Below, one piece after another: positions 1 to 6,662 of a stretch of 11,418 nt of DNA; positions within the stretch are counted from its first letter, which is position 1, and each line of letters begins with the position of its first letter. The stretch spans positions 1-11,418 of the forward strand of contig JAKAAZ010000104.1 of NCBI GenBank assembly GCA_021802085.1, written 5' to 3'. The notes beneath the pieces were generated by a model. The model saw nothing but the letters and a program-made list of their open reading frames with translations. It was not told the origin of the DNA and made no database searches. The stretch comes from Acidobacteriota bacterium. Its GTDB lineage: Bacteria; Acidobacteriota; Terriglobia; Terriglobales; Acidobacteriaceae. The translations under genes were made by a program, and so were the position numbers.

Positions 1-581
1 AACGGATCTACCTGGAAGCCTGCCAGCGCGGCGCTGGCAGCGCGGTAAAGAAAGTCGCGATCGGCGACGGGGCCGAATGGATATGGAACCTTGCCGATCT
101 ACATTTTCCGGGCGCCATTCAGATTGTTGACCTCTATCATGCGCGTCAGCACCTGTGGGAACTGGCGCGCAAGTTACATCCCAATGACGCCGCGAAACAG
201 AAAGCCTGGATGAAGAAACATCGGCGGCGCCTGTTGGACAAGGGGAAGATCGAAAAACTGCTCCTTACGCTTCGCGCCATCGATGCAACCCATCCTGAAG
301 TCATCGAGAAGATCCGCATCGAGACAAATTACTTTGAGAGAAATGCCGAGCGCATGCGCTACCCCAAGTTTCGTCGCCAGCACTTGTTTGTCGGCTCGGG
401 AGTCATCGAAGCGGGCTGCAAAACCGTGATCGGTTCCCGCCTCAAGCAGTCCGGCATGTTCTGGACCGTTCGAGGGGCAAATGCCATCGTCGCCCTGCGC
501 TGCTGCCATCTCAACGGCCAATTCGAGGACTACTGGGAGGGTCGCCGGGCCGCATGATTCCCACTTCTATGTCGCACACCC
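1..581 (+). mobile_element. Right-hand end of an ISKra4-family insertion sequence (partial)
   Basis: This is the 3' portion of an insertion sequence cut off by the left window edge. It is recognised by the transposase fragment it carries (3-557). The right boundary is not certain. After the transposase stop at 557, the glycosidase-like reading frame on the opposite strand only becomes convincing from about 626 upward, so the terminus lies between 558 and about 625. I place it at 581, at the end of the run GCACACCC, as a guess. The left terminal repeat and any target duplication are outside the window, so neither can be verified. Confidence 0.6.
3..557 (+). CDS. ISKra4-type DDE transposase, C-terminal fragment
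   Basis: The frame is open from the window edge; 184 residues are visible and the start lies upstream, so the first in-window ATG at 210 is not the real start. The fragment has the conserved spacing of ISKra4-family transposases. An IGDGAEWIWN motif near base 60 is followed by IVDLYHARQHLWELARKL near 125-175. After about 90 residues come GSGVIEAGCKTVIGSRLKQ (about 395-450) and a tail ending in NGQFEDYWEGRR. The aspartates of GDGAEW and VDLYHA and the glutamate of GVIEAGC are the likely DDE catalytic triad, which would cut and join the element's ends. No stop or frameshift interrupts the visible part, so the copy may be active. It converges with the truncated glycosidase gene, and the two frames overlap at 530-557. 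Confidence 0.88.
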   Translation, partial: RIYLEACQRGAGSAVKKVAIGDGAEWIWNLADLHFPGAIQIVDLYHARQHLWELARKLHPNDAAKQKAWMKKHRRRLLDKGKIEKLLLTLRAIDATHPEVIEKIRIETNYFERNAERMRYPKFRRQHLFVGSGVIEAGCKTVIGSRLKQSGMFWTVRGANAIVALRCCHLNGQFEDYWEGRRAA

Positions 582-1576
582 GACTCCTTCTTCCATGTTG
601 CGGATTCCGGAGAATCATGATCGGAGGCGTTGTATAGATGAACTATGCCGTTCCGAGTGAGGATGGCGACACCGCCCTCCACCAGTTCACTATCGAACAT
701 GCGCTTTCTTGGATATTGAACCACGCAAAGATCGCGCGACGCATCTTTTCGCTGATAGCTGATTTCGCCATCCGCCGGAGCATTCTCCTGCCCAGGTGCC
801 CGCTCAAGGGGTGTCCAATTCATCAGGTCGTCAGACGCTGCCGCATAGATATTCCCTTCGCCGAAGTACATCCAATATTTGCCCTTGATCTTGACTGCTA
901 CGAGCCTATCGTCCGTTATTTCGGTTACCACCGCGGCGGCTTTACTCCACATCTCTCGATACTTACCGTCGTATGCCTTGTCAAAGATCAATCCATGCTT
1001 TGTCCAGTGGACGAGATCCTTGCTCGTTGCTACAGAGAGACGAGTGACTACACGATTCCACGAGCTGTAGTACAGGTAGTACGTCCTCTCCGGTCCCTCG
1101 ACGATGCGTGGGATTTCATCACCACCTGTCCATTCGGCGCTCTTGTACGGACCATTTTCCGGATACAGAACCGGCTCGTGGTGCCTCTCAAAATGCAGGC
1201 CGTCCGTACTGTGAGCAAGTCCCATACGAAATGTTCCGTAGGTGCCACGTTCGCCGTGAAATCCGTTGGACGAGTCTTCGGCATGATAGATAAGGGCAAG
1301 GTTATCGTCCTTAACGATTGCCGCAGCCCCGAGAATCGCGCGAGCTTCCCATCGCACATAGTCCTGACGAATCGGGCAGAAGAAGAGAGAGTCGAAATTT
1401 GGCCCGAGGATGGGATTCACGGCGTCTGCCTGACTGAATGGAGAGATCATCCAGTTCTTATGGGGCACATATCCCTGTGGCACGGCTTGCGCACCCTGCC
1501 CATTCAGATATTCTGTTCTTGTCAGAGTGCCTAAGACCCCCAAACCAGCTAATTTATTAAATGTTCTTCTGTCCAC
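530..1576 (-). CDS. Tat-exported beta-propeller glycosidase-like protein, C-terminus replaced by IS sequence
   Basis: 348 residues from a GTG start at 1576, with an AGGGAG ribosome site about 9 nt upstream. The N-terminus MDRRTFNKLAGLGVLGTL has a twin-arginine (RRTF) motif and a short hydrophobic stretch, so Tat export is likely. The body shows repeated blade-like segments such as ALIYHAEDS, HSTDGLHFERH, YYLYYSSW, VATSKDLVHWTKHG, GKYWMYFGEGNIYAAASDDLMNWTPL and GVAILTRNGIVHLYNA. This pattern is typical of five-bladed propeller glycosidases (GH43/GH117/GH130-like). I cannot name the family or substrate. The homology-like part stops near residue 317 (about base 626). The remaining residues read into the neighbouring insertion sequence, so the last blade appears lost and activity is doubtful. 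It lies 284 bp downstream of the TonB-dependent receptor on the same strand. An intact hypothetical protein with an unusual tail is less likely. Confidence 0.7.
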   Translation of the reverse strand: MDRRTFNKLAGLGVLGTLTRTEYLNGQGAQAVPQGYVPHKNWMISPFSQADAVNPILGPNFDSLFFCPIRQDYVRWEARAILGAAAIVKDDNLALIYHAEDSSNGFHGERGTYGTFRMGLAHSTDGLHFERHHEPVLYPENGPYKSAEWTGGDEIPRIVEGPERTYYLYYSSWNRVVTRLSVATSKDLVHWTKHGLIFDKAYDGKYREMWSKAAAVVTEITDDRLVAVKIKGKYWMYFGEGNIYAAASDDLMNWTPLERAPGQENAPADGEISYQRKDASRDLCVVQYPRKRMFDSELVEGGVAILTRNGIVHLYNASDHDSPESATWKKESGVRHRSGNHAARRPSQ

Positions 1577-1662
1577 CCTTATGTTCTCCCTATGTCCGTG
1601 GAAACTGACTCTGACCTTAGAGAATTTCTCCTGATACTGTAGAGTGGCGAAGATCGTTTCGT

Positions 1663-1688
1663 GCAGCCTTTCTTCAAGGAAAGGCTGC
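1663..1688. repeat. Perfect 10-bp hairpin, copy 1 of a dispersed intergenic hairpin
   Basis: GCAGCCTTTC and GAAAGGCTGC pair over 10 bp around the 6-nt loop TTCAAG. A hairpin with the same stem length, loop length and nearly the same sequence occurs at 5918-5943. There the sixth stem pair is T-A instead of C-G, a compensatory change. It overlaps the next hairpin (1687-1709) by two bases, so the two cannot both fold fully. Confidence 0.7.
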
Positions 1689-1801
1689 GTGGAGCTTCTT
1701 TTTCCACGCTATACACCCTCCGGAGAAATGCTTTGGTCATTCTCCGCTTTCCTGACATAGGCCCGCGACATTTTCGTCCGATCAGTTTCCGTCTACGCAG
1801 C

Positions 1802-1832
1802 GTGGCCCGGAGATGCTGCAACTCCGGGCCAC
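1802..1832 (-). terminator. Probable terminator hairpin after the receptor gene
   Basis: GTGGCCCGGAG (1802-1812) and CTCCGGGCCAC (1822-1832) form a perfect, GC-rich 11-bp stem with a 9-nt loop. It starts 28 bp beyond the receptor stop codon in its direction of transcription. No U-run follows in the leftward transcript, so it may be a weak or factor-assisted terminator, or a 3'-end stabilising hairpin, and partial read-through to the glycosidase gene is possible. Confidence 0.5.
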
Positions 1833-1860
1833 AGCCGATGAGGCTTGCCTGTTGAACGGT

Positions 1861-4800
1861 TCAGTAATCGAGTCGTAGAGCAAATTGCACGACTCTCGGC
1901 AGGTTAGCCTGTGAATTGACAATGCCAAAGCCAGCTTGGCCTTGTACTGTGCCAGGTACTCCGAACTGGACGCGGTTGAACAGATTGAAGAACTCGGCCC
2001 GGAATTGAACATTGAACCTTCCGGCACTGTCGACGGGGAAAGCCTTGACCAGCGAAAAATCCCAGTCGGCGACGCCTGGAGCTTCCATTTGCGGATCGTT
2101 CCTTGGCTCATCGCCGAAGGTAAAGGCAGCCGGTTGAGTGAAGCAGCTTGTATTGAACCATTCGCTTAGCTTTTTCGTGGCTGCCCCGCCGATGGTTTTA
2201 CTGCACCCGGAGGTGTAATTGGGTCTGGACCCTCCACCATAGGAATGGGTCAGATTCTGGTTGGTTGTCAAGCCAAGCGGAAAGCCCTTCATGAGGTCGG
2301 TGATTCCTTCTAAACTCCATCCGCCGACCACATAGTTTGCGGCTCTGGGAATGTTGGTAAGAACCGCCTTCCCTTGTCCCACTGGGACATCATAGACGTA
2401 TGCAATCACGAGGTGTTGCGGTATGTCGCCGGAGGACAGCGACTTTTCACCCTTCAGATTGTTGGCGTCCTGGATGCCGGCTGTCGCCTCCAGCCAGCTG
2501 GTAAGGGCATCGGTGTCGCTCAACATTTTGGCCCATGTGTAGGCGACATTGATCGATGCACCCTTAGGGAAACGCTTTTGAAATTTAACCTCCATTGCGT
2601 TATAGGTTGAGTCGCCATAGCCGGCGGCATTGCTTGACACGCCAGCATATTGGGGATATTTCAACAGCAACTGCCCCGCCGTGGTGGTTGCCGCCCCGAG
2701 ACTATATGTGGGGTTGACGATTCCAAAATAGGGGTTCGGCACAGAGGCAACGAGCTTGGGCCCTAGGGAGAGCAACTGGTCGGGTAGCTGGTTTGTCTGA
2801 AGCCCGCCGAAGGGCAGATGGGTTCCCTTGGAGCCTGCGTATGCAACAGAGACGGCCGCGCTATTTCCAATTTGCTGCTGCAGTCCAATATTCCATTGTT
2901 GCGCATATGCGTAAGGATTGTTCGGAAAGTCCTCCGAGATCCCAGTTCCCAATTGATTTTGCTGAAATTCGGCCAGATTGCGGGCTGCTGGTCGAATGAT
3001 GCCACCCGGGAATGGATTGCTGATATTGTTTGCAGGGGTGAGACCGCCGTTGATCGACGCGGTATAGGGCGTGGTGTAGCTGGCATCCTGATCCCAACCC
3101 GGATTCGCAGAGTTGGCGACGTCGTTCGGGAGCCAGAATATGCCATACCCCATGTCCAGTACGGTATTATGAGCAATTTGATAGGTCAGTCCGGTTCGGG
3201 GCGAGAACTGCATTTTGTCGGGGTTAAAGCCGTAGCGGGAGTGCCGCGTGGCGGAATCCACCAGTTGGACAGACCCTGGGACAATCCCCAGTCCAGCCCC
3301 TTGCAGAATCGGGTTGGGTGCACTTGAGTCAAAATAGCTGATGCGATTATGGCGTTCGGTGAACGGTTGAGTTTCCTCCCAGCGAAGGCCTAGATGGAAT
3401 GTGAGCTTACTGCTGGCGCGCCATTCGTCGGTGACATAGAAAGCCGGATAGACTTGTTCGGCTGCAATTTGGTCGGTGTACATCGCAGCCCCGCTGTTTG
3501 GATAGCCAAGGAGAAAGGATGCGAGGCCGGCTCCACCTACGGCCGTGAGTGGATTCTCAGCGGTAAAGCCATTGTTAAAATTGAAAAGGCCGGACGATAT
3601 GTTATTTTGAGCATAGTTGAACGTCGTCTTCGTGTATTCGCCGCCGAGGGAAATGGTGTGATTCCCTATGAATTTAGTGAGCATGCCCGCGCCGTGATAC
3701 TTATCCGTCGCATTGACGATGGTGCTATCCGCACTCTGGCTGCCAAAAAGCCCTGCTGTGTCATAACCTGCAACGACAAGGGAAGGAGGTCCAGGAAACT
3801 GGACCTGGCTCGCCAAGGAAGCAGGCATGCCGATTTGCGTCAATCTGAAGGTGGGATCGTCAGGAGTGCGATTGTATTGAAACCGCAAATAGCTGGCGCT
3901 CAGGTGCAATATTGTTTTCGGGTTGAGCATGTAGTTGTCATTGATTACAAAGCCGTTTACGCGGTAAAATTCAGCGCAGCTTCCGTTCGCGCAGATGCCG
4001 TTGTGAAAAGGATCGACGGCAAGATTGTGGTTTTTCCAGTAGGTGTACCTGGCGTCGATAGACTGCTTATCGGAGACCTGCTCATCCATATGCACCACCG
4101 TTTGATAGTTGTTGCCTCCGGAGGCCGCAGTCGCGGTGAGATTGTTTTGCCCGTTGATTCCAGGGGTGTTGGGGAGGGGGAAAAATTGCTGCAAATACAA
4201 CAGCGAAGTCGGATTGAGTTTGCTTGCTGGAATCACCGCATTTGGAAATTGCGTGCGTTGATATTGCGGAGTTCCCGGGGCACAAGCTGGAGAAGTTGGA
4301 TCGTTCGGAACTCCGCATGTAGTCGTAGGATCGTATATAGGAACTCCTAGCGCGGATAAATCGGCACCCGCGCCATTGCCCCCGCGCTCGGCCAGGGTCG
4401 GAGTTGAGGTTGTAATTGTCAGTCCCTGGCGCAGAGCGAAACCCTCAAAGCTTGCGAAGAAGAACGTCTTTTTCCGCCCATCGTACACGTGTGGAATTAC
4501 GACGGGACCACCCACGTCGAAGCCATATTGGTTTTGTGTGAATGCAGGCTTTGCCAGGCCCGCCAAGTTGCCGAAGTAGGTGTTTGCATTCAGGACTTTA
4601 TTGCGGATGTACTCCCAGGCGCTGCCGTGGAGACTGCTGGTGCCGGACTTTGTCGTGAAGTTGATGATTCCACCAGCAAACCCGCCATATTGCGCGGAGA
4701 GATTGTTCGTTTCCACCTTGAATTCCCGAACTGAGTCCTGGGTAGGGATATAGGCGGTGAGGTTGATGTAAGGAGTATTGTCTGGAGCGCCATCAATATA

Positions 4801-5499
4801 CGTCAAGCTTTGGCCCGCCATGCCGCCGCCAATCTGGTAGTTGCCCCAGCCAAATGGATTGACGCCCGTGGGACTTCCCGACGTCTGACCGAGCGGAACA
4901 ACCGACGGAACCAGGTAGGTCAAGTTCATGGGATTGCGGCCATTCAGCGGCAAGTCGTTTGTTTCCCGCTGGTTGATTACCGCTCCCAGCGAAACCGTTT
5001 CGGCCTCGATCAGCGGACTGCTTGCTGTGACCATTACGGTTTGGGTCGAACTCCCAACTTGCATAGGAAGATTGACTTGAATATTGGCGCTTATCTGAAG
5101 AAGAATTGAACCGCGACTCACCCGCTTGAATCCCTTCTTCTGAGCCTCAATTCGGTAGGTTCCAGGCGGTACATCGATGAACTGATAGAAGCCTGAAGCA
5201 TTGGACGTTGTCGCCTGAAGCTGCACCGACGTTCCTTCGTTGATCAGCTGAACCGGAGCGTCGGCGATCACATTGCCCGCTGGATCCGTAATCGTGCCGA
5301 CAATCGATCCAGTTGTTGTCTGGGCATTCCCCGGAATTGTAGCGGTGAACAGGATTGCCACCGCGATCGCAACCAGCAACCCGGCAGCCGCGTTAAGAGC
5401 GTGTTTTGCGGAGCGGGTAAAGCGACCTCTTGTTTGCCCAATAAATTCTGTGGGCAACATCGAACCTGCCTGCTCATTTCCTTTCACTACTGTTTGCAT
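1861..5499 (-). CDS. Oar-like TonB-dependent outer-membrane receptor
   Basis: 1,212 residues, the usual size for this group. A basic leader of about 35 residues precedes a hydrophobic stretch (about 36-54), with probable signal cleavage after GNAQ (about 60). Residues 62-146 form a carboxypeptidase-regulatory-like (CarboxypepD_reg) domain: GSIVGTITDPAGNVIADAPV, then SGFYQFIDVPPGTYRIEA. A plug-type region follows (about 155-290; LPLNGRNPMNLTYLVP, EFKVETNNLSAQYGG). The remainder is a long beta-barrel ending in RVVQFALRLDY, whose terminal aromatic residue is typical of Bam-inserted barrels. By family knowledge, such proteins import large substrates such as oligosaccharides using TonB energy; the substrate here is unknown. 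The ATG at 5499 is supported by GGAGG (5507-5511) seven bases upstream. It lies upstream of a glycosidase-like gene on the same strand, which suggests carbohydrate uptake. No break is visible. Confidence 0.92.
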   Translation of the reverse strand: MQTVVKGNEQAGSMLPTEFIGQTRGRFTRSAKHALNAAAGLLVAIAVAILFTATIPGNAQTTTGSIVGTITDPAGNVIADAPVQLINEGTSVQLQATTSNASGFYQFIDVPPGTYRIEAQKKGFKRVSRGSILLQISANIQVNLPMQVGSSTQTVMVTASSPLIEAETVSLGAVINQRETNDLPLNGRNPMNLTYLVPSVVPLGQTSGSPTGVNPFGWGNYQIGGGMAGQSLTYIDGAPDNTPYINLTAYIPTQDSVREFKVETNNLSAQYGGFAGGIINFTTKSGTSSLHGSAWEYIRNKVLNANTYFGNLAGLAKPAFTQNQYGFDVGGPVVIPHVYDGRKKTFFFASFEGFALRQGLTITTSTPTLAERGGNGAGADLSALGVPIYDPTTTCGVPNDPTSPACAPGTPQYQRTQFPNAVIPASKLNPTSLLYLQQFFPLPNTPGINGQNNLTATAASGGNNYQTVVHMDEQVSDKQSIDARYTYWKNHNLAVDPFHNGICANGSCAEFYRVNGFVINDNYMLNPKTILHLSASYLRFQYNRTPDDPTFRLTQIGMPASLASQVQFPGPPSLVVAGYDTAGLFGSQSADSTIVNATDKYHGAGMLTKFIGNHTISLGGEYTKTTFNYAQNNISSGLFNFNNGFTAENPLTAVGGAGLASFLLGYPNSGAAMYTDQIAAEQVYPAFYVTDEWRASSKLTFHLGLRWEETQPFTERHNRISYFDSSAPNPILQGAGLGIVPGSVQLVDSATRHSRYGFNPDKMQFSPRTGLTYQIAHNTVLDMGYGIFWLPNDVANSANPGWDQDASYTTPYTASINGGLTPANNISNPFPGGIIRPAARNLAEFQQNQLGTGISEDFPNNPYAYAQQWNIGLQQQIGNSAAVSVAYAGSKGTHLPFGGLQTNQLPDQLLSLGPKLVASVPNPYFGIVNPTYSLGAATTTAGQLLLKYPQYAGVSSNAAGYGDSTYNAMEVKFQKRFPKGASINVAYTWAKMLSDTDALTSWLEATAGIQDANNLKGEKSLSSGDIPQHLVIAYVYDVPVGQGKAVLTNIPRAANYVVGGWSLEGITDLMKGFPLGLTTNQNLTHSYGGGSRPNYTSGCSKTIGGAATKKLSEWFNTSCFTQPAAFTFGDEPRNDPQMEAPGVADWDFSLVKAFPVDSAGRFNVQFRAEFFNLFNRVQFGVPGTVQGQAGFGIVNSQANLPRVVQFALRLDY

Positions 5500-5703
5500 C
5501 CTAAATCCTCCAGAATTATGAGACTGTTGATTCCTAGTTGGCCAAAACGCCCCGTTGCAGTTTGCAACGATGGTTTCTTTCGATCCGAGGAAAACTTACG
5601 CCGGCAAAACCGGAACATCGCGCTATTCAATCTCTTCGGGTCTGATTTTCCGCCGCTTGCGGTGTAGCCTTCATCTCGCACTGTTTTGAGAAAAACAGGC
5701 TAC
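5500..5703 (-). promoter_or_regulatory. Upstream/leader region of the receptor gene with small hairpins
   Basis: About 200 bp without a credible gene, presumably holding the receptor promoter and 5' leader. I could not identify a convincing -35/-10 pair. Two inverted repeats are visible. GTTGCA-GTT-TGCAAC (5554-5568) is a 6-bp stem. CTGTTTT-GAGA-AAAACAG (5681-5698) is a 7-bp stem with a GAGA tetraloop. Either could be an operator, a leader structure or a leftover of the repeat elements next door. Confidence 0.35.
5507..5511 (-). promoter_or_regulatory. Ribosome binding site of the TonB-dependent receptor
   Basis: GGAGG on the minus strand with seven bases to the ATG at 5499. It decides the start in favour of the long 35-residue leader before the signal hydrophobic segment, rather than the in-frame ATG at residue 14. 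Confidence 0.75.
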
Positions 5704-5870
5704 TGTCCTGAGTCTTAAATTTGTTAAAAAAATGATTTTCGGCCTTGTATCAGGGCACGACTTCAGTCGTGCCGTAAATGGCGCAAAACAGATGGGCTTT
5801 AGCCCCTGAGTGCTGCTGTTCGAATCACTTCCATGAATCGAATTGTTGAATGAACTTCAGACTCAGGACA
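5704..5870. mobile_element. MITE-like element 1 with 12-bp terminal inverted repeats
   Basis: TGTCCTGAGTCT (5704-5715) and AGACTCAGGACA (5859-5870) are perfect inverted repeats bounding a 167-bp non-coding segment. The immediate flanks are CTAC (5700-5703) and CTAG (5871-5874), an imperfect 4-bp direct repeat around a TA dinucleotide. This is compatible with insertion at a TA or YTAR target, as in IS630 or IS5-type transposition. No transposase is encoded, so it would need one in trans. The interior contains two short palindromes (see separate entry). The MITE interpretation rests on structure only. Confidence 0.55.
5754..5805. repeat. Pair of short palindromes of acidobacterial intergenic-repeat type
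   Basis: GGCACGAC-TTCA-GTCGTGCC (5754-5773) has an 8-bp stem. GGGCT-TT-AGCCC (5794-5805) has a 5-bp stem. They sit 20 bp apart inside MITE-like element 1. From memory, segments of this sequence recur in many acidobacterial intergenic regions and often give spurious short hypothetical proteins. The sequence shows only one copy in this window. Confidence 0.55.
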
Positions 5871-5874
5871 CTAG

Positions 5875-5984
5875 ACCATTTTCACTATTACTATGAACTC
5901 TCGAAGTTCAAGGGAGAGCAGCTTTTCTTGACGGAAAAGCTGCGTCTACATCGCCGCTTTTGTCTACACCAATAGTGAAAATGA
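5875..5984. mobile_element. MITE-like element 2 abutting element 1, at the mocA-like stop codon
   Basis: CATTTTCACTATT (5877-5889) and AATAGTGAAAATG (5971-5983) are a perfect 13-bp inverted repeat. They enclose a short non-coding segment with the hairpin at 5918-5943, a smaller one TGAACT/AGTTCA (5894-5910) and a direct repeat GTCTACA (5944-5950, 5962-5968). CTAG occurs on both sides (5871-5874 and 5985-5988), which would be a 4-bp target duplication matching the YTAR preference of IS5-type elements. The right CTAG contains the TAG stop of the leftward mocA-like gene. Alternatively, the paired ends form one long terminator-like stem for that gene. Confidence 0.5.
5918..5943. repeat. Perfect 10-bp hairpin, copy 2 of a dispersed intergenic hairpin
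   Basis: GCAGCTTTTC and GAAAAGCTGC pair over 10 bp around the 6-nt loop TTGACG. It is the counterpart of 1663-1688, differing in one compensated stem pair and in the loop. It lies inside MITE-like element 2, about 40 bp downstream of the mocA-like stop codon. Confidence 0.7.
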
Positions 5985-6662
5985 CTAGTTCTCGTCTTTG
6001 TGAGCAGAACGCCCCGAAGCATCCTCTTCCAAGCGTTCCAAATCCTCGGGAGAATCGATGTCCCACTCGCCCTGGGGAAACTCAATCGTGTGAATCTCCA
6101 CTTCAGACTGTTCAAAAATTGAGCGCGCTCCGCGATCGCCTTTCAGTTGCAATAACGCGGGAAACAAAGTGCGAGGAATCACCGCCGGCACGCCGGAACG
6201 GCCAGCATAACGCGATGCCGCGATGCTCTCTGGCCTGGTCGTGTGCGCGGCCAGCAATTGGCGAAGGTGTTCCGCGGTCAATCCCGGCTGATCGCAGACG
6301 AGAAAAATTGCCCGGGATGCGGCGGGAATCTTTTTGATGACTGCGGCAATTCCTACCCGTACCGAACTGGCCATGCCTTCGGACCAGGACTCGTTCCGCA
6401 GCACCGTGCAATCCGGCAGTTGCGACTGTTGCTGAATCTCGTCCGCATGGGCACCGAGCACAACGAAAATCGGGTCGGCTCCGGCTGCTTGCGCCAGGCC
6501 GATCGCGTGGTCGAGGAGCGTCTCTCCGCCGAATGCCGGCAATCGCAGCAGTTGTTTCGGCCGCCCCAGGCGCGTCGAGGCTCCGGCGGCTAGAAGAATC
6601 GCCGGGACCGTCGCGGAATCAATGCGTGGTTTGGACGGCATCGGGAGGCTGCGGAGTTTCAT
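5985..6662 (-). CDS. mocA: MocA-like molybdenum cofactor cytidylyltransferase (NTP-transferase family)
   Basis: 225 residues, slightly longer than the usual 190-205 of MocA because of tails at both ends. The MobA/MocA-type nucleotidyltransferase fold is clear. LAAGASTRLGRPKQLL (24-39) is the nucleotide-binding loop. NESWSEGMASSV (90-101), VCDQP (122-126, with the metal-binding aspartate), GVPAVIP (157-163), GDRGAR (175-180) and DIDSPED (201-207) follow in family order. MocA transfers CMP to molybdopterin-Mo for hydroxylases of the xanthine dehydrogenase group. The pairing with xdhC, overlapping by 44 bp, favours MocA over other NTP-transferases. The ATG at 6662 has no clear ribosome site, and the ATG at residue 8 (6641) is equally possible; the overlap suggests translational coupling. 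The stop lies in the CTAG bordering MITE-like element 2. Confidence 0.85.
   Translation of the reverse strand: MKLRSLPMPSKPRIDSATVPAILLAAGASTRLGRPKQLLRLPAFGGETLLDHAIGLAQAAGADPIFVVLGAHADEIQQQSQLPDCTVLRNESWSEGMASSVRVGIAAVIKKIPAASRAIFLVCDQPGLTAEHLRQLLAAHTTRPESIAASRYAGRSGVPAVIPRTLFPALLQLKGDRGARSIFEQSEVEIHTIEFPQGEWDIDSPEDLERLEEDASGRSAHKDEN

Larger units (their letters stand above)
1577..1860 (-). other. Hairpin-rich spacer between receptor gene and glycosidase gene
   Basis: This 284-bp stretch holds no credible gene; the 61-81 codon frames in it show no recognisable protein features. It contains four inverted repeats: 1663-1688, 1687-1709, 1721-1746 and 1802-1832. A further 9-bp inverted pair, GGAAACTGA (1600-1608) and TCAGTTTCC (1782-1790), encloses the first three. 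The hairpin at 1721-1746 pairs CGGAGA-A-ATG with CATTCTCCG (9 bp with one bulged A), and 1687-1693 pairs perfectly with 1703-1709. The region would form the 5' untranslated part of the glycosidase transcript if the two genes are co-transcribed. Confidence 0.6.

Noticed and set aside
638..1534. 298-codon open frame on the plus strand
   Set aside because: It lies antisense to the glycosidase-like gene, which has a Tat leader, a ribosome site and blade-like repeats. The plus-strand product has no recognisable features.
3394..4350. 318-codon open frame on the plus strand
   Set aside because: It is fully antisense to the barrel region of the TonB-dependent receptor, whose frame is unbroken over 1,212 codons. 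The product has no domain features.
5704..5984. CRISPR array suggested by several short palindromes
   Set aside because: The palindromes differ from one another, there are no regular spacers, and no cas gene is nearby.
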